Below, piece after piece: positions 27,839 through 39,516 of a stretch of 64,000 nt of DNA. The DNA comes from Candidatus Nitrotoga sp. HW29. GTDB taxonomy: Bacteria > Pseudomonadota > Gammaproteobacteria > Burkholderiales > Gallionellaceae. The position numbers and the translations under genes were made by a program. Location of the stretch: positions 1-64,000 of the forward strand of contig NZ_CAKMAA020000062.1 in the NCBI RefSeq assembly GCF_924101635.2. Reading direction: 5' to 3'. How positions within the stretch are numbered: the first letter of the stretch is position 1; each line of letters starts with the position of its first letter. The notes beneath the pieces are model-generated. The model had not been told where the DNA came from and did no database searches. It saw only the letters and a list, made by a program, of their open reading frames with translations.

Positions 27839-28177
27839 TCAGGGAAGGCCGCCAGAAAGTGGCGATGTTTCTTGCATGATCCACTGTAGATAGCCGGGCA
27901 ACCCTGCGTTAACCGAGACAGCAATGATCTCGGGAAGTTCATAAGGATGATGTGTACGGATGACGGTCTCAAGATGCGGGTAAGCGGCACGGGTAGTCTT
28001 GATCAGCAGTGGCACCTCACTAGCCGTCTCTATTTTTTCCTGCCAGCGATAGACCGAAGTGCATTCCGCCAGCATGTTGATGCATGCCGCGGCCCGACTT
28101 TCAATCAAAGCATTGGCCACCCGTTGGGCACTCTCACGATTCGGCAAATTGGTTAGGACTAAAAGAATATCGTCCAT
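27839..28177 (-). CDS. cutA: Divalent-cation tolerance protein CutA
   Basis: Small trimeric cytosolic protein of 112 aa linked to copper tolerance and to signalling-type PII-like folds. Signatures: LVLTNLPNRESAQRVANALIESRAAACIN at the N-terminus, VYRWQEKIETASEVPLLIKT in the middle, and HPYELPEIIAVSVNAGLPGYLQW at the C-terminus. ATG at 28177 taken; TTG at 28180 is an alternative. It follows holA by 5 bases and precedes dsbD by about 150 bases. Confidence 0.95.
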   Translation of the reverse strand: MDDILLVLTNLPNRESAQRVANALIESRAAACINMLAECTSVYRWQEKIETASEVPLLIKTTRAAYPHLETVIRTHHPYELPEIIAVSVNAGLPGYLQWIMQETSPLSGGLP

Positions 28178-28182
28178 CAATT

Positions 28183-29196
28183 TTATGCCGCTTTCACATT
28201 AGCGCAACGAACCCCTAATTGCAGCAATTCATCCCACACGTTACCGCGGCGCAAGCCCTTAACCACCTTATCTACGTGCGCGGCCTGACGCAAGGCACGC
28301 TCGGCTATAGCCGGGGTGAAGCGCCGCACAGCGCGCTCCACGAATTTTTGGCGCGCGCCCCATACACGCGCATCCCGTAGCGCAGAAGACAAATTGCCAC
28401 TGTACTGCATGGCACGTAACACCTTGCTCAGCGTGCGAATGTCTTCAGCCAGCGCCCACAGTATCAGCACAGCAGCCGTTCCTTCTGCACGCAGGCCATC
28501 AAGGATGTGCGCATATCGTGCTACATCACCCGCCAACATAGCCTCGGACAGTTTGAACACGTCATAGCGCGCCACATCCATTACGGAGTCTTTCACCTGT
28601 TCGAAAGATAATGGCCCGGCGGGAAATAGCAAAGCAAGTTTTTGAATTTCCTGATAAGCCGCCAACAGATTACCTTCCACCCGTTCCGCAAGAAACACCA
28701 AAGTATCCATCTCAGCGGATTGATTCTGCCGTTTCAATCGGCTCGCAATCCAGGCCGGCAGTGCACTTAGTACAATTTCCTCGGAAGCGATTATCACTCC
28801 CTGCGCTGACAGCGCGGTGAACCACTTGCTGGTCAAGGTAGTCTTATCCAATCGTGGCAGCGATACCAGCGTTACTGTATCAGCGTTTAATTTCTGGCAA
28901 TAATCCTGTAAAGCCTGCGCGCCTTCCACACCCGGTTTGCCGGACGGAATACGCAGATCCACCAACTTACGCGTGGAAAAAAGCGATAAACTTTGCGCGC
29001 TGTTGCGCAGCTCTGCCCACTTGAAGCCCGGCTCGGCGATTAGCACTTCACGTTCGGTATAACCCGCCGTGCGTGCAGCGGCACGGATGGCATCGGCAGC
29101 CTCAATGGCCAGCAACAATGCCTCACCATGTACGACATACAGCAGCGCAAGCCCTTGGGCAAGATGATGCGACAAATCCTCCCCTGAAAGCTTCAT
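28183..29196 (-). CDS. holA: DNA polymerase III subunit delta HolA
   Basis: Clamp-loader delta subunit that opens the beta clamp. Features: VHGEALLLAIEAADAIR Walker-like N-terminal fold, RKLVDLRIPSGKPG, LVSLPRLDKTTLTSKWFTAL, and the C-terminal helical domain (GDVARYAHILDGLRAEGTAAVLILWALAEDIR). Length 337 aa is normal. It begins 16 bases after lptE, part of the conserved leuS-lptE-holA group. Confidence 0.94.
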   Translation of the reverse strand: MKLSGEDLSHHLAQGLALLYVVHGEALLLAIEAADAIRAAARTAGYTEREVLIAEPGFKWAELRNSAQSLSLFSTRKLVDLRIPSGKPGVEGAQALQDYCQKLNADTVTLVSLPRLDKTTLTSKWFTALSAQGVIIASEEIVLSALPAWIASRLKRQNQSAEMDTLVFLAERVEGNLLAAYQEIQKLALLFPAGPLSFEQVKDSVMDVARYDVFKLSEAMLAGDVARYAHILDGLRAEGTAAVLILWALAEDIRTLSKVLRAMQYSGNLSSALRDARVWGARQKFVERAVRRFTPAIAERALRQAAHVDKVVKGLRRGNVWDELLQLGVRCANVKAA

Positions 29197-29212
29197 GGTA
29201 GGTGAACTAGTA

Positions 29213-29734
29213 TCATGGTGGCGATGGCGGCGCCTTGGCCAGACTCAAACGACGTAATATCTGCTGAACTGCGTCATTGCGCATATCTTGATAAAGCAAG
29301 GTTTCCTCCATCTCCTTAGCAAGCACCTGTGTGTTGTCGTACGATAAATAACGCTGTAGCACGATTTCATCTGCGGGAACCCATTCATCCAGTTTGATAT
29401 CGTAAGCACGCAACGAAACACGATAATTCAATTGATATTCGCGCACACGACCGGCATCACTCAAGGAAAGTATCTGCTTGCTCATCGTTTCGGAAACGAT
29501 ATGCAGCGTCAGCTGCGCATTTGCGGACGAATCAGCGAGCTTTATATTGTATAACTGCACCGTCCGTTTTAAATCAACAATCAAGGACGCATTGGCATTA
29601 GGTGACAGTATGAATAATGTCTGAAACGGGAACGTAAATCCCCCCCCTTGTCCGCGCAAATGAAAGCCACACGCAGCTAACAGTAGCGTGAGTATCAACA
29701 ACGGTAATATCAGTAGATTTCTGCGCATTAGCAT
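29213..29734 (-). CDS. lptE: LPS-assembly lipoprotein LptE
   Basis: Outer-membrane lipoprotein that plugs the LptD barrel for lipopolysaccharide insertion. Lipoprotein signal with lipobox LLAAC at about residues 17-21, followed by GFHLRGQG, the typical LptE opening. The body shows YQLNYRVSLRAYD and the C-terminal QRYLSYDNTQVLAKEMEETLLYQDMRNDAVQQILRRL signature. 173 aa. Starts 12 bases after leuS ends. It implies an LPS-bearing Gram-negative cell. Confidence 0.93.
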   Translation of the reverse strand: MLMRRNLLILPLLILTLLLAACGFHLRGQGGGFTFPFQTLFILSPNANASLIVDLKRTVQLYNIKLADSSANAQLTLHIVSETMSKQILSLSDAGRVREYQLNYRVSLRAYDIKLDEWVPADEIVLQRYLSYDNTQVLAKEMEETLLYQDMRNDAVQQILRRLSLAKAPPSPP

Positions 29735-29745
29735 CTTCCCATAGT

Positions 29746-32626
<2,881 letters not shown>

Positions 32627-32671
32627 ACCCCGCCAAAATAATTTTTTAATATCCTTCAGGAGAGTTTTACT

Positions 32672-33559
32672 ATGTCCCGCAAGCACCCCGTGATTGCTGT
32701 GACCGGTTCATCGGGCGCCGGCACTACTACCGCCAAACGCGCTTTTGAAAATATTTTCCGCCGTGAGCACATAAATGCCGCCGTGATTGAAGGTGATAGC
32801 CTGCACAGCCTGGATCGCATGGAGTTTCGGGCTGCCGTAGCCGAAGCTAGCAAATCAGGCAATCATTCGTTCAGTCACTTTGGACCCGAGGCCAACCATT
32901 TCGACAAAATTGAAGAAACCTTCAAGTCATATGGGGAAACCGGTTCCTGTAAGCGACGTTATTACATTCATAGCGATGCTGAAGCGAAAGAACTAAATGC
33001 GCGCTTGAACACCAGCTTGAATCCCGGTCAATTTACACCGTGGGAAAATATTGCCGCCGGCTCCGACCTGCTGTTTTACGAAGGTTTGCACGGCATGGTG
33101 AAGACAGATACCGTAAATGCAGCCCAGCATGTTGATTTGAGCATCGGCGTGGTTCCCATCGTCAATCTGGAGTGGATACAGAAAATTCATCGGGATCAAG
33201 CCGAGCGTGGCTATTCCGCTGAAGCAACGGTAGACACCATCCTGCGCCGCATGCCTGACTATATTAACTTCATCACACCACAATTTTCACGTACGCATAT
33301 TAACTTTCAGCGCGTGTCTACGGTGGATACGTCCAATCCTTTCATTGCGCGTGATATCCCGACACCGGACGAAAGTTTTGTGGTAATTCGTTTCCGCGAC
33401 CCCAAGGGCGTGGATTTTTCCCACCTTATTGACATGATTCAATGTTCATTCATGTCACGCTCGAATACCATTGTGGTACCCGGTGGCAAAATGAGCTTTG
33501 CAATGGAAGTGATACTGGCTCCAATCATGCATGAAATGCTGCAAAACAGAAATAAATAA
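32672..33559 (+). CDS. prkB: Phosphoribulokinase (proteobacterial class)
   Basis: Phosphorylates ribulose-5-phosphate to ribulose-1,5-bisphosphate, the CO2 acceptor of the Calvin cycle. The P-loop variant GSSGAGTTT is at residues 12-20, EGDSLHS holds the catalytic Asp, the RRYYIHSDAEA region and the YEGLHGM segment are typical of bacterial octameric PRK. Length 295 aa. It stands alone, not in a cbb operon here, flanked by leuS and uvrD, and is followed by a strong terminator. With fbp at 41.9 kb it argues for autotrophic CO2 fixation; RuBisCO is not in the window. Confidence 0.95.
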   Translation: MSRKHPVIAVTGSSGAGTTTAKRAFENIFRREHINAAVIEGDSLHSLDRMEFRAAVAEASKSGNHSFSHFGPEANHFDKIEETFKSYGETGSCKRRYYIHSDAEAKELNARLNTSLNPGQFTPWENIAAGSDLLFYEGLHGMVKTDTVNAAQHVDLSIGVVPIVNLEWIQKIHRDQAERGYSAEATVDTILRRMPDYINFITPQFSRTHINFQRVSTVDTSNPFIARDIPTPDESFVVIRFRDPKGVDFSHLIDMIQCSFMSRSNTIVVPGGKMSFAMEVILAPIMHEMLQNRNK

Positions 33560-33582
33560 CTTTTTATAAATTTGATGTTGGC

Positions 33583-33620
33583 GGGGAATCAGGCATAATT
33601 TCTGATTCCCCGTTTTGTTT
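33583..33620 (+). terminator. Rho-independent terminator after prkB
   Basis: Perfect 10-bp stem GGGGAATCAG / CTGATTCCCC with a 9-base loop, followed by GTTTTGTTT. It ends 23 bases after the prkB stop and lies 12 bases ahead of the uvrD start, so it isolates prkB from uvrD. This is the clearest intrinsic terminator in the window. Confidence 0.88.
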
Positions 33621-33631
33621 ACGGATACCCA

Positions 33632-35797
33632 ATGGATTTTCTTTCTGGCCTTAATCCAGAACAGCACGCTGCCGTTACTCTACCGAAACAATCAGCGTTG
33701 ATCCTGGCCGGTGCAGGCAGCGGCAAAACACGCGTGCTAACCACACGTATTGCCTGGCTGATCAGCACCGGGCAAGTCAGCCCGCATGGCATACTGGCCG
33801 TTACCTTTACTAATAAAGCGGCGAAGGAAATGCTCTTGCGCTTGTCCACCATGTTGCCGATCAACATACGCGGGCTATGGATGGGCACTTTTCATGGACT
33901 ATGTAACCGCATGTTACGCGCCCATCACCGCGAAGCCATGTTGCCGCAGACTTTCCAGATTCTGGACAGTGCCGACCAGCTTGCTGCTCTCAAGCGATTA
34001 ATGAAAGTACTCAATGTGGATGACGAAAAATATCCACCTCGCGAGATTCAAAATTTTATCAGCAACAGCAAGGAACAAGGTCTGCGCGCGCATGAGGTGG
34101 AAACTTTTGATCCCTACACTCGCCGCAAAGTGGAAATTTTTGCTGCTTATGATGAGCAGTGCCAACGCGAAGGCATCGTGGATTTTTCCGAATTGCTATT
34201 GCGTTGTTACGAATTACTGGCCCGCAATCAACTATTACGGGAACATTATCAGGCTCGCTTCCATCATATTTTGGTGGATGAATTTCAGGATACCAACCGC
34301 TTGCAATATCAATGGCTCAAATTATTGACCGGGCAACACAACGCCTTGTTTGCAGTGGGCGACGACGATCAATCTATTTATGCATTTCGCGGCGCAAATG
34401 TCGGCAATATGCAGGAATTGACGCGCGATTTTCATGTGCAAAATGTGATTAAACTGGAGCAGAACTATCGCTCGCACGCCAACATCCTTGATGCCGCCAA
34501 TGCACTCATCAAGAATAATCGCAGTCGTCTTGGCAAAAATTTATGGACATCGGAAAACAAAGGTGAGCCATTACGCGTGTACGAGGCACCCACTGATGCG
34601 GAAGAAGCCAGATTCATCGTTGACGAGGTACGCCAACTCAACCGCGAAGGCATTCATCTGGCCGAGATGGCTGTGCTATACCGCTCCAATGCCCAGTCGC
34701 GCGTCATCGAACACGCGTTGGTGTCAGCGGGGGTAGCCTATCGCGTGTATGGCGGACTGAGATTTTTTGAAAGACAGGAAATTAAGCATGCGCTAGCTTA
34801 TCTGCGCCTGGTACAAAATTTTGACGACGATAACACGCTGTTGCGCATTATTAATTTTCCTACGCGTGGCATCGGCGCGCGCACTATCGAACAATTACAG
34901 GAAACGGCTCGTACGCAAAATGTCAGCCTGTGGCAAGCTGCAAAGCAGACAGGCGGCAAAGTAACGACATTTGTAACTTTAATCGAAATGATGGCCAGTG
35001 CCACAAAAGAATTGCCGTTGCCGGAAGCCATCGACCATATACTTCTGCATAGCAGGTTGCTGGTTCACTATCAAAATGAAACGGGGATTAAACAACGCGA
35101 GGCTCAAGAACGGCTAGAAAACCTTAATGAGTTGATCAATGCCGCGACACTGTTTGTGCATGAGAACGAGGACGACAGTCTTACTTCCTTCCTCACGCAT
35201 GCCGCACTTGAATCAGGTGAAAGTCAGGCAGAAGCTAACGTAGATGCGCTACATCTGATGACGGTGCACTCATCCAAAGGTTTGGAATTTCATACGGTAT
35301 TTATAGGTGGACTGGAAGAGGGTTTATTCCCGCACCATAACAGCCGTATGGCGGATACAGGCGTAGATGAAGAACGTCGCCTGATGTATGTCGCTATCAC
35401 ACGCGCACGGCGCAGACTGTATCTCACCTTCGCACAAAGCCGCATGTTGCATGGACAGGTAAATTACAACTTAATGTCCAATTTTTTGCGCGAACTACCG
35501 GAAGAATTGTTACACTGGATCACACCACGTATAACAGCCCGCAATAGCTTTAGTTCTTCTGCTTATTCGAGCGCTCACCCGCCATCTATTAACATGGAAG
35601 GGCTTGGGAGAGGAAAGGGCATCGGTGCCCAAAATGCTCCGTGGCATATTAGCCAAGCGGTGCATCACGCCAAATTTGGTGAAGGAGTCATCGTCAATAT
35701 TGAAGGCGGTGATTCAGATTTGCGCGTACAAGTGAATTTTCGCACAACCGGCACAAAGTGGCTGGCGCTGGAATACGCGAAGCTCACCCCACTTTGA
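33632..35797 (+). CDS. uvrD: DNA helicase II UvrD
   Basis: Superfamily 1A 3'-5' helicase used in mismatch and nucleotide-excision repair. Motif Q/I: LNPEQHAAV and AGAGSGKTRVL (about residues 28-38). Motif II: ILVDEFQDTN. Others: GDDDQSIYAFRGA (III), QNYRSHANIL (IV), TVHSSKGLEFHTVFIGGLEEGLFPH (V), RRLMYVAITRAR (VI). The C-terminal tail (ISQAVHHAKFGEGVIVNIEGG...KWLALEYAKL) is the UvrD Tudor-like domain, distinguishing it from Rep. Length 721 aa. The start is close behind a terminator, so a short 5' leader or overlapping promoter is implied. Confidence 0.95.
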   Translation: MDFLSGLNPEQHAAVTLPKQSALILAGAGSGKTRVLTTRIAWLISTGQVSPHGILAVTFTNKAAKEMLLRLSTMLPINIRGLWMGTFHGLCNRMLRAHHREAMLPQTFQILDSADQLAALKRLMKVLNVDDEKYPPREIQNFISNSKEQGLRAHEVETFDPYTRRKVEIFAAYDEQCQREGIVDFSELLLRCYELLARNQLLREHYQARFHHILVDEFQDTNRLQYQWLKLLTGQHNALFAVGDDDQSIYAFRGANVGNMQELTRDFHVQNVIKLEQNYRSHANILDAANALIKNNRSRLGKNLWTSENKGEPLRVYEAPTDAEEARFIVDEVRQLNREGIHLAEMAVLYRSNAQSRVIEHALVSAGVAYRVYGGLRFFERQEIKHALAYLRLVQNFDDDNTLLRIINFPTRGIGARTIEQLQETARTQNVSLWQAAKQTGGKVTTFVTLIEMMASATKELPLPEAIDHILLHSRLLVHYQNETGIKQREAQERLENLNELINAATLFVHENEDDSLTSFLTHAALESGESQAEANVDALHLMTVHSSKGLEFHTVFIGGLEEGLFPHHNSRMADTGVDEERRLMYVAITRARRRLYLTFAQSRMLHGQVNYNLMSNFLRELPEELLHWITPRITARNSFSSSAYSSAHPPSINMEGLGRGKGIGAQNAPWHISQAVHHAKFGEGVIVNIEGGDSDLRVQVNFRTTGTKWLALEYAKLTPL

Positions 35798-35914
35798 ATA
35801 ACAGCTAGAATACTAAAATAAATCCGTTATTTGTTTATGTTGTACTAAATTTAATGATATTGCTTTTAATGGGGTTGGTATCTAAATAATCTTAACCGGA
35901 GGGAAACATTTGTT

Positions 35915-36964
35915 ATGAGATCTACACAATCATTAAAGTTTATTGTGCTTGCACTTTGCTCACTGGGCGCCCAAGCCGATGAAATTTTACTAAAAAATGG
36001 CGACCGAATTTCCGGTACCGTACTTAGTAAATCCGGAAAACTTCTAGAAATAAAAACCGCTTATGCTGAAAAAATCGTTATCAAATGGGATGCCGTGCAA
36101 ACTTTAAAAACTGACAAACCCCTGGCTATCACGCTCTCCGATAAACAGGAACTCATCGGTATAGCTAACACTGCAACAAACGACTCCTTAACCTTGAACA
36201 GCAGTGGTGTGTATAACTCCCAGCCTATCCCATTAGCCAATATCAAAGAAATCAATAAAAAATTCTTCTCCGGTAGTGCCAATATCGGTGGCAATCTGGC
36301 AAACGGTAACACCAATAGAAACTCTTTTCATGGTGATGCAGATGTAACCATGCGTGGGCGTGACGACAAGGTTTCTTTCGGCGGGCAATACAACTACTCT
36401 GATGCCCAAGTGGGTGGTAAAACCGAATTAAATGCACGTAACTTCCAAATGTATGGCAACTACTCTCATTTTTTTTCTGATAAAGTCTACGGTTATGCGC
36501 ATGGATTATTCACCAACGATCGTTTTCAGGATATCCAACTACGCTCTGCCTTCGGTATCGGTGCTGGCTACGAAATTTTTGCTTCGGACGATTTAAATCT
36601 ATCAGTTGAGGCAGGACCCGACTACGTCAATGTTAACCGTTATGATCATCCCTATATCATGACCGGTTGTCAAAATGGTACCAACAAGCCTTGCAACTTG
36701 CCCGATGAGGCCAGTATGGCTGGCCGTTGGGCCGTTAATTATGACCAGTTTTTCTTTAATCGTGGCGTACAGCTATTCCATAAACATGAGGGGATTATCG
36801 GTAACGGTTTATTCGTTAGAACCCGCACAGGTTTCCGTATGCCTTTATGGAGCGGCATTCAGTTTACCAACGAAATACAATGGGACTACTACGATAGAAA
36901 CGCGGATTACGGTAAAAAAACTTTGGATACCCGTTATTTATTCAGCTTAGGCTATGGTTGGTAA
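35915..36964 (+). CDS. DUF481 outer-membrane beta-barrel protein (YdiY-like)
   Basis: Signal peptide 1-21 (LALCSLGAQADE). Residues 22-110 form a small N-terminal beta domain (ILLKNGDRISGTVLSKSGKLLEIKTAYAEKIVIKWDAV). The rest is a DUF481 beta-barrel with alternating aromatic strands, ending in the outer-membrane C-terminal pattern TRYLFSLGYGW. A CysX pair (TGCQNGTNKPC) is in a loop. 349 aa. Strong GGAGG precedes the ATG by 12 bases. DUF481 proteins are of unknown transport function; some are acid- or salt-induced. An inverted-repeat structure lies immediately downstream. Confidence 0.88.
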   Translation: MRSTQSLKFIVLALCSLGAQADEILLKNGDRISGTVLSKSGKLLEIKTAYAEKIVIKWDAVQTLKTDKPLAITLSDKQELIGIANTATNDSLTLNSSGVYNSQPIPLANIKEINKKFFSGSANIGGNLANGNTNRNSFHGDADVTMRGRDDKVSFGGQYNYSDAQVGGKTELNARNFQMYGNYSHFFSDKVYGYAHGLFTNDRFQDIQLRSAFGIGAGYEIFASDDLNLSVEAGPDYVNVNRYDHPYIMTGCQNGTNKPCNLPDEASMAGRWAVNYDQFFFNRGVQLFHKHEGIIGNGLFVRTRTGFRMPLWSGIQFTNEIQWDYYDRNADYGKKTLDTRYLFSLGYGW

Positions 36965-36973
36965 ATCCACAAA

Positions 36974-37060
36974 GAAGATTACAAAAGGGTAAGGGGTAGC
37001 GGCAATGTATTTAACCGCACAAGTAAAATTACCCTTACCCGACCCTCACGTTAAATCTTC
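36974..37060 (+). other. Nested inverted repeats after the DUF481 gene
   Basis: Three co-nested arms starting 10 bases after the stop: GAAGATT (36974-36980) with AATCTTC (37054-37060), GGGTAAGG (36987-36994) with CCTTACCC (37033-37040), and GCGG with CCGC inside. No T-run follows, so a classic intrinsic terminator is doubtful. It may stabilise the mRNA end or act in both directions. Confidence 0.4.
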
Positions 37061-37209
37061 ATAGAAAATTTTATCGGTACGATTGTTGTACGATTAATCA
37101 AGCCGAACACACCGCCACCGCCCTCGAACGAGGGACAATCTTTACACGATGGTTGCGACCTGAATCGGCATCGCCAGTAGCGAACATCTAGACGAATAAC
37201 AGTGGCCCT

Positions 37210-38250
37210 TTATCCGCTTACTTTTTTATTCATTATCTCGTTCACAGTCCCCGCAGCAATATGCTGAATCAAATTATAGAAAATAATTGGCACCATGATG
37301 TTCGGGTAAGAAGGTAAAGCCAACGATGCCAACACTAATCCTGTCCCGTTATTATTCATACCCAGTCCGAACATCAGTGAGACGCGCTCAGTCCGATCCA
37401 ATTTGAACAAGCTGCTCATACCATACCCTGCAGCAAACAACGTTAAACAGAGGCCTCCGGAAATGATCAACGTGATGGCCAGGAAATCATAATCCTGATC
37501 AGATATGGCTTGGGGCAGAGATACGGCAGCATTGGAGTAATTCAACAACAATAAAACAATGCTATTAATGAATTTCAAATAAGGCATTCCTGCAACTATC
37601 CGATTTTCAGCAACTATCGAACGCACCACAATGCCCAACAATGACGGCAATACGACCCAAAGACCTAAAAATGCCCCGGAACCGTAAACTGCCAAGCCTT
37701 GCAAGACCTTTTCAAACTCTTCCGAGGCCATTTCACCAAAAATATTAAACGTTACCGGGGTGATGATCGGACTTAAAATTGTAGAGAACAGAACCAATCC
37801 CAGGCTCAATGCCAAATTACCATTGGCATTTTGTGCCCAAGCGGTTGACCCTCCGGCAATCGGCATGGCTGCAACCAATGCCAAACCCACGAGAATGTGT
37901 TGAGCTTCCTCCGGCTCATACCAAAACTGCATCAAGACTGTTACACCAAAAATATAGATAATTGGGATGGTTATGTTCGCAATTAGCCCGATCAGCAATA
38001 TATATTTCTTTTCAAAATATTTTTTAATATGGGAAACATTCAACCCCAAGCCAGCATTGAACATAAGTATGGCAAGCATAACCATCAGCAACGATATATT
38101 TGTTTTCTGCTGGTAGATAGTAATCTCACCGAAAGAAATATTTCTTATTTGGAGACCAGGGGCGGGTACAACGACGGCGATAGCATATGCGGCGATCAAA
38201 AACCAGAGCAGGTGACGGTGCAGAAATCGAGCTATCGAGAGAAAGTTCAA
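37210..38250 (-). CDS. Bile acid:sodium symporter (BASS) family transporter
   Basis: Multipass membrane protein of 346 aa with about nine to ten helices. BASS features include LGLNVSHIKKYF, the ion-binding region AAMPIAGGSTAWAQNANGN with its small/polar kink, and GMNNNGTGLVLASLA near the C-terminus. BASS transporters move organic anions such as pantoate, keto acids or bile acids with sodium; the substrate here is not deducible. The start appears to be TTG at 38250, immediately after an in-frame TAG, with a poor ribosome binding site, so the true start may differ. Confidence 0.88.
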   Translation of the reverse strand: MNFLSIARFLHRHLLWFLIAAYAIAVVVPAPGLQIRNISFGEITIYQQKTNISLLMVMLAILMFNAGLGLNVSHIKKYFEKKYILLIGLIANITIPIIYIFGVTVLMQFWYEPEEAQHILVGLALVAAMPIAGGSTAWAQNANGNLALSLGLVLFSTILSPIITPVTFNIFGEMASEEFEKVLQGLAVYGSGAFLGLWVVLPSLLGIVVRSIVAENRIVAGMPYLKFINSIVLLLLNYSNAAVSLPQAISDQDYDFLAITLIISGGLCLTLFAAGYGMSSLFKLDRTERVSLMFGLGMNNNGTGLVLASLALPSYPNIMVPIIFYNLIQHIAAGTVNEIMNKKVSG

Positions 38251-38289
38251 CTAATTATCTGAATCTATATATATTTAACGGCGCAAAAT

Positions 38290-39516
38290 TCAACGTTCCA
38301 TTGCCCGTTCCACTGCCATAATCCGTGCCTCACGCACTTTCTCAGCAATAACACTTTTATCCTCACATTGCTGCGCAATCTCTCCTGCATCCACCGTCTG
38401 CGTCACCCGTAACATTCTCAGCAGATATTCCGCTTGCGGATAAGCATCCTGTTCATGTCCGGTCCGCCCCCGCGCATCCGAAGCACATGATTGCAAAAGT
38501 TGTGCGAAGCGTTCCGGCCTGCGCCACGCATCACAACTCTGCAGTATAGCGACAATCGTATCAGGGCGTAGCTCAGGGGCACGATGCACGTTACCGTGAT
38601 AGCGTGCCACCAACAAGCCGAGGTCGCGGCATTCGTTTGGCACACGCAAACGCACGCACAAATCACGCAACAAATCGACACTGCGTACCTCGTGGCCGAT
38701 GTGGCGCGGTAAAATATCCGCTGGCGTATTCCCCTTGCCAAGGTCGTGTGTGAGTGCAGAGAAACGCACTTCCAGCGGGTAGTCATGTTGTGCCGCATCG
38801 TCCAGCACCAACATGGTGTGTATACCGCAATCGATTTCCGGATGATATTTAGGCGGCTGTGGTACGCCAAACAGCGCATCTACTTCCGGCAAGATTTTTA
38901 CAAGCGCACCGCAATCACGTAGCGTGAAAAAAAAACGCGACGGTACTTTTTCCATCAGGCCACGCGCCAGCTCTTGCCACACACGTTCCGGCACCAGCGC
39001 ATCCACTTCACCATTTTCAACCATTGCGCGCATCAGCGACAACGTCTCCGGTGCTATGTTGAAACCAAAACGCGCCACAAAGCGCGCTGCGCGCAGAATT
39101 CGCACCGGGTCTTCACTAAATGCCGAACTAACATGGCGCAAAATTCCGGCTCGCAAGTCGGCGATACCGTTATAGGGGTCAATTAAATTGCCATCTGGAT
39201 CGCGTGCAATAGCGTTTATGGTGAAATCGCGGCGCTGCAAGTCTTGCTCCAGCGTCACGTCCGGCGCAGCATGAATGGCAAACCCTCTATAGCCGGGCGC
39301 GGTTTTACGCTCAGTGCGTGCCAACGCATATTCCTCATGTTGCTGCGGATGCAAAAATACCGGAAAATCCTTGCCTACCGGTGTATAACCGCGCGCCACC
39401 ATGTCTTCCGGCGTACTCCCCACCACCACCCAATCATGATCATTCACGGGCAAGCCGAGCAGTTCGTCGCGCACAGCGCCACCAACACTATAAATTTTCA
39501 GGCCACTATCTTTCAT
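38290..39516 (-). CDS. cca: CCA-adding tRNA nucleotidyltransferase (multifunctional, HD)
   Basis: Adds or repairs the 3' CCA of tRNAs. Nucleotidyltransferase motif IYSVGGAVRDELLGLPVNDHDWVVVG at the N-terminus with the catalytic DxD-type pair, the RDFTINAIARDPDGNLIDPYNG basic region, and an HD phosphohydrolase domain (IHTMLVLDDAAQHDYPLEVRFSALTHDLGKG) giving phosphatase/phosphodiesterase activity. Length 408 aa is usual. It overlaps the end of slt by 11 bases, a gene pair seen in other betaproteobacteria. Confidence 0.95.
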   Translation of the reverse strand: MKDSGLKIYSVGGAVRDELLGLPVNDHDWVVVGSTPEDMVARGYTPVGKDFPVFLHPQQHEEYALARTERKTAPGYRGFAIHAAPDVTLEQDLQRRDFTINAIARDPDGNLIDPYNGIADLRAGILRHVSSAFSEDPVRILRAARFVARFGFNIAPETLSLMRAMVENGEVDALVPERVWQELARGLMEKVPSRFFFTLRDCGALVKILPEVDALFGVPQPPKYHPEIDCGIHTMLVLDDAAQHDYPLEVRFSALTHDLGKGNTPADILPRHIGHEVRSVDLLRDLCVRLRVPNECRDLGLLVARYHGNVHRAPELRPDTIVAILQSCDAWRRPERFAQLLQSCASDARGRTGHEQDAYPQAEYLLRMLRVTQTVDAGEIAQQCEDKSVIAEKVREARIMAVERAMER

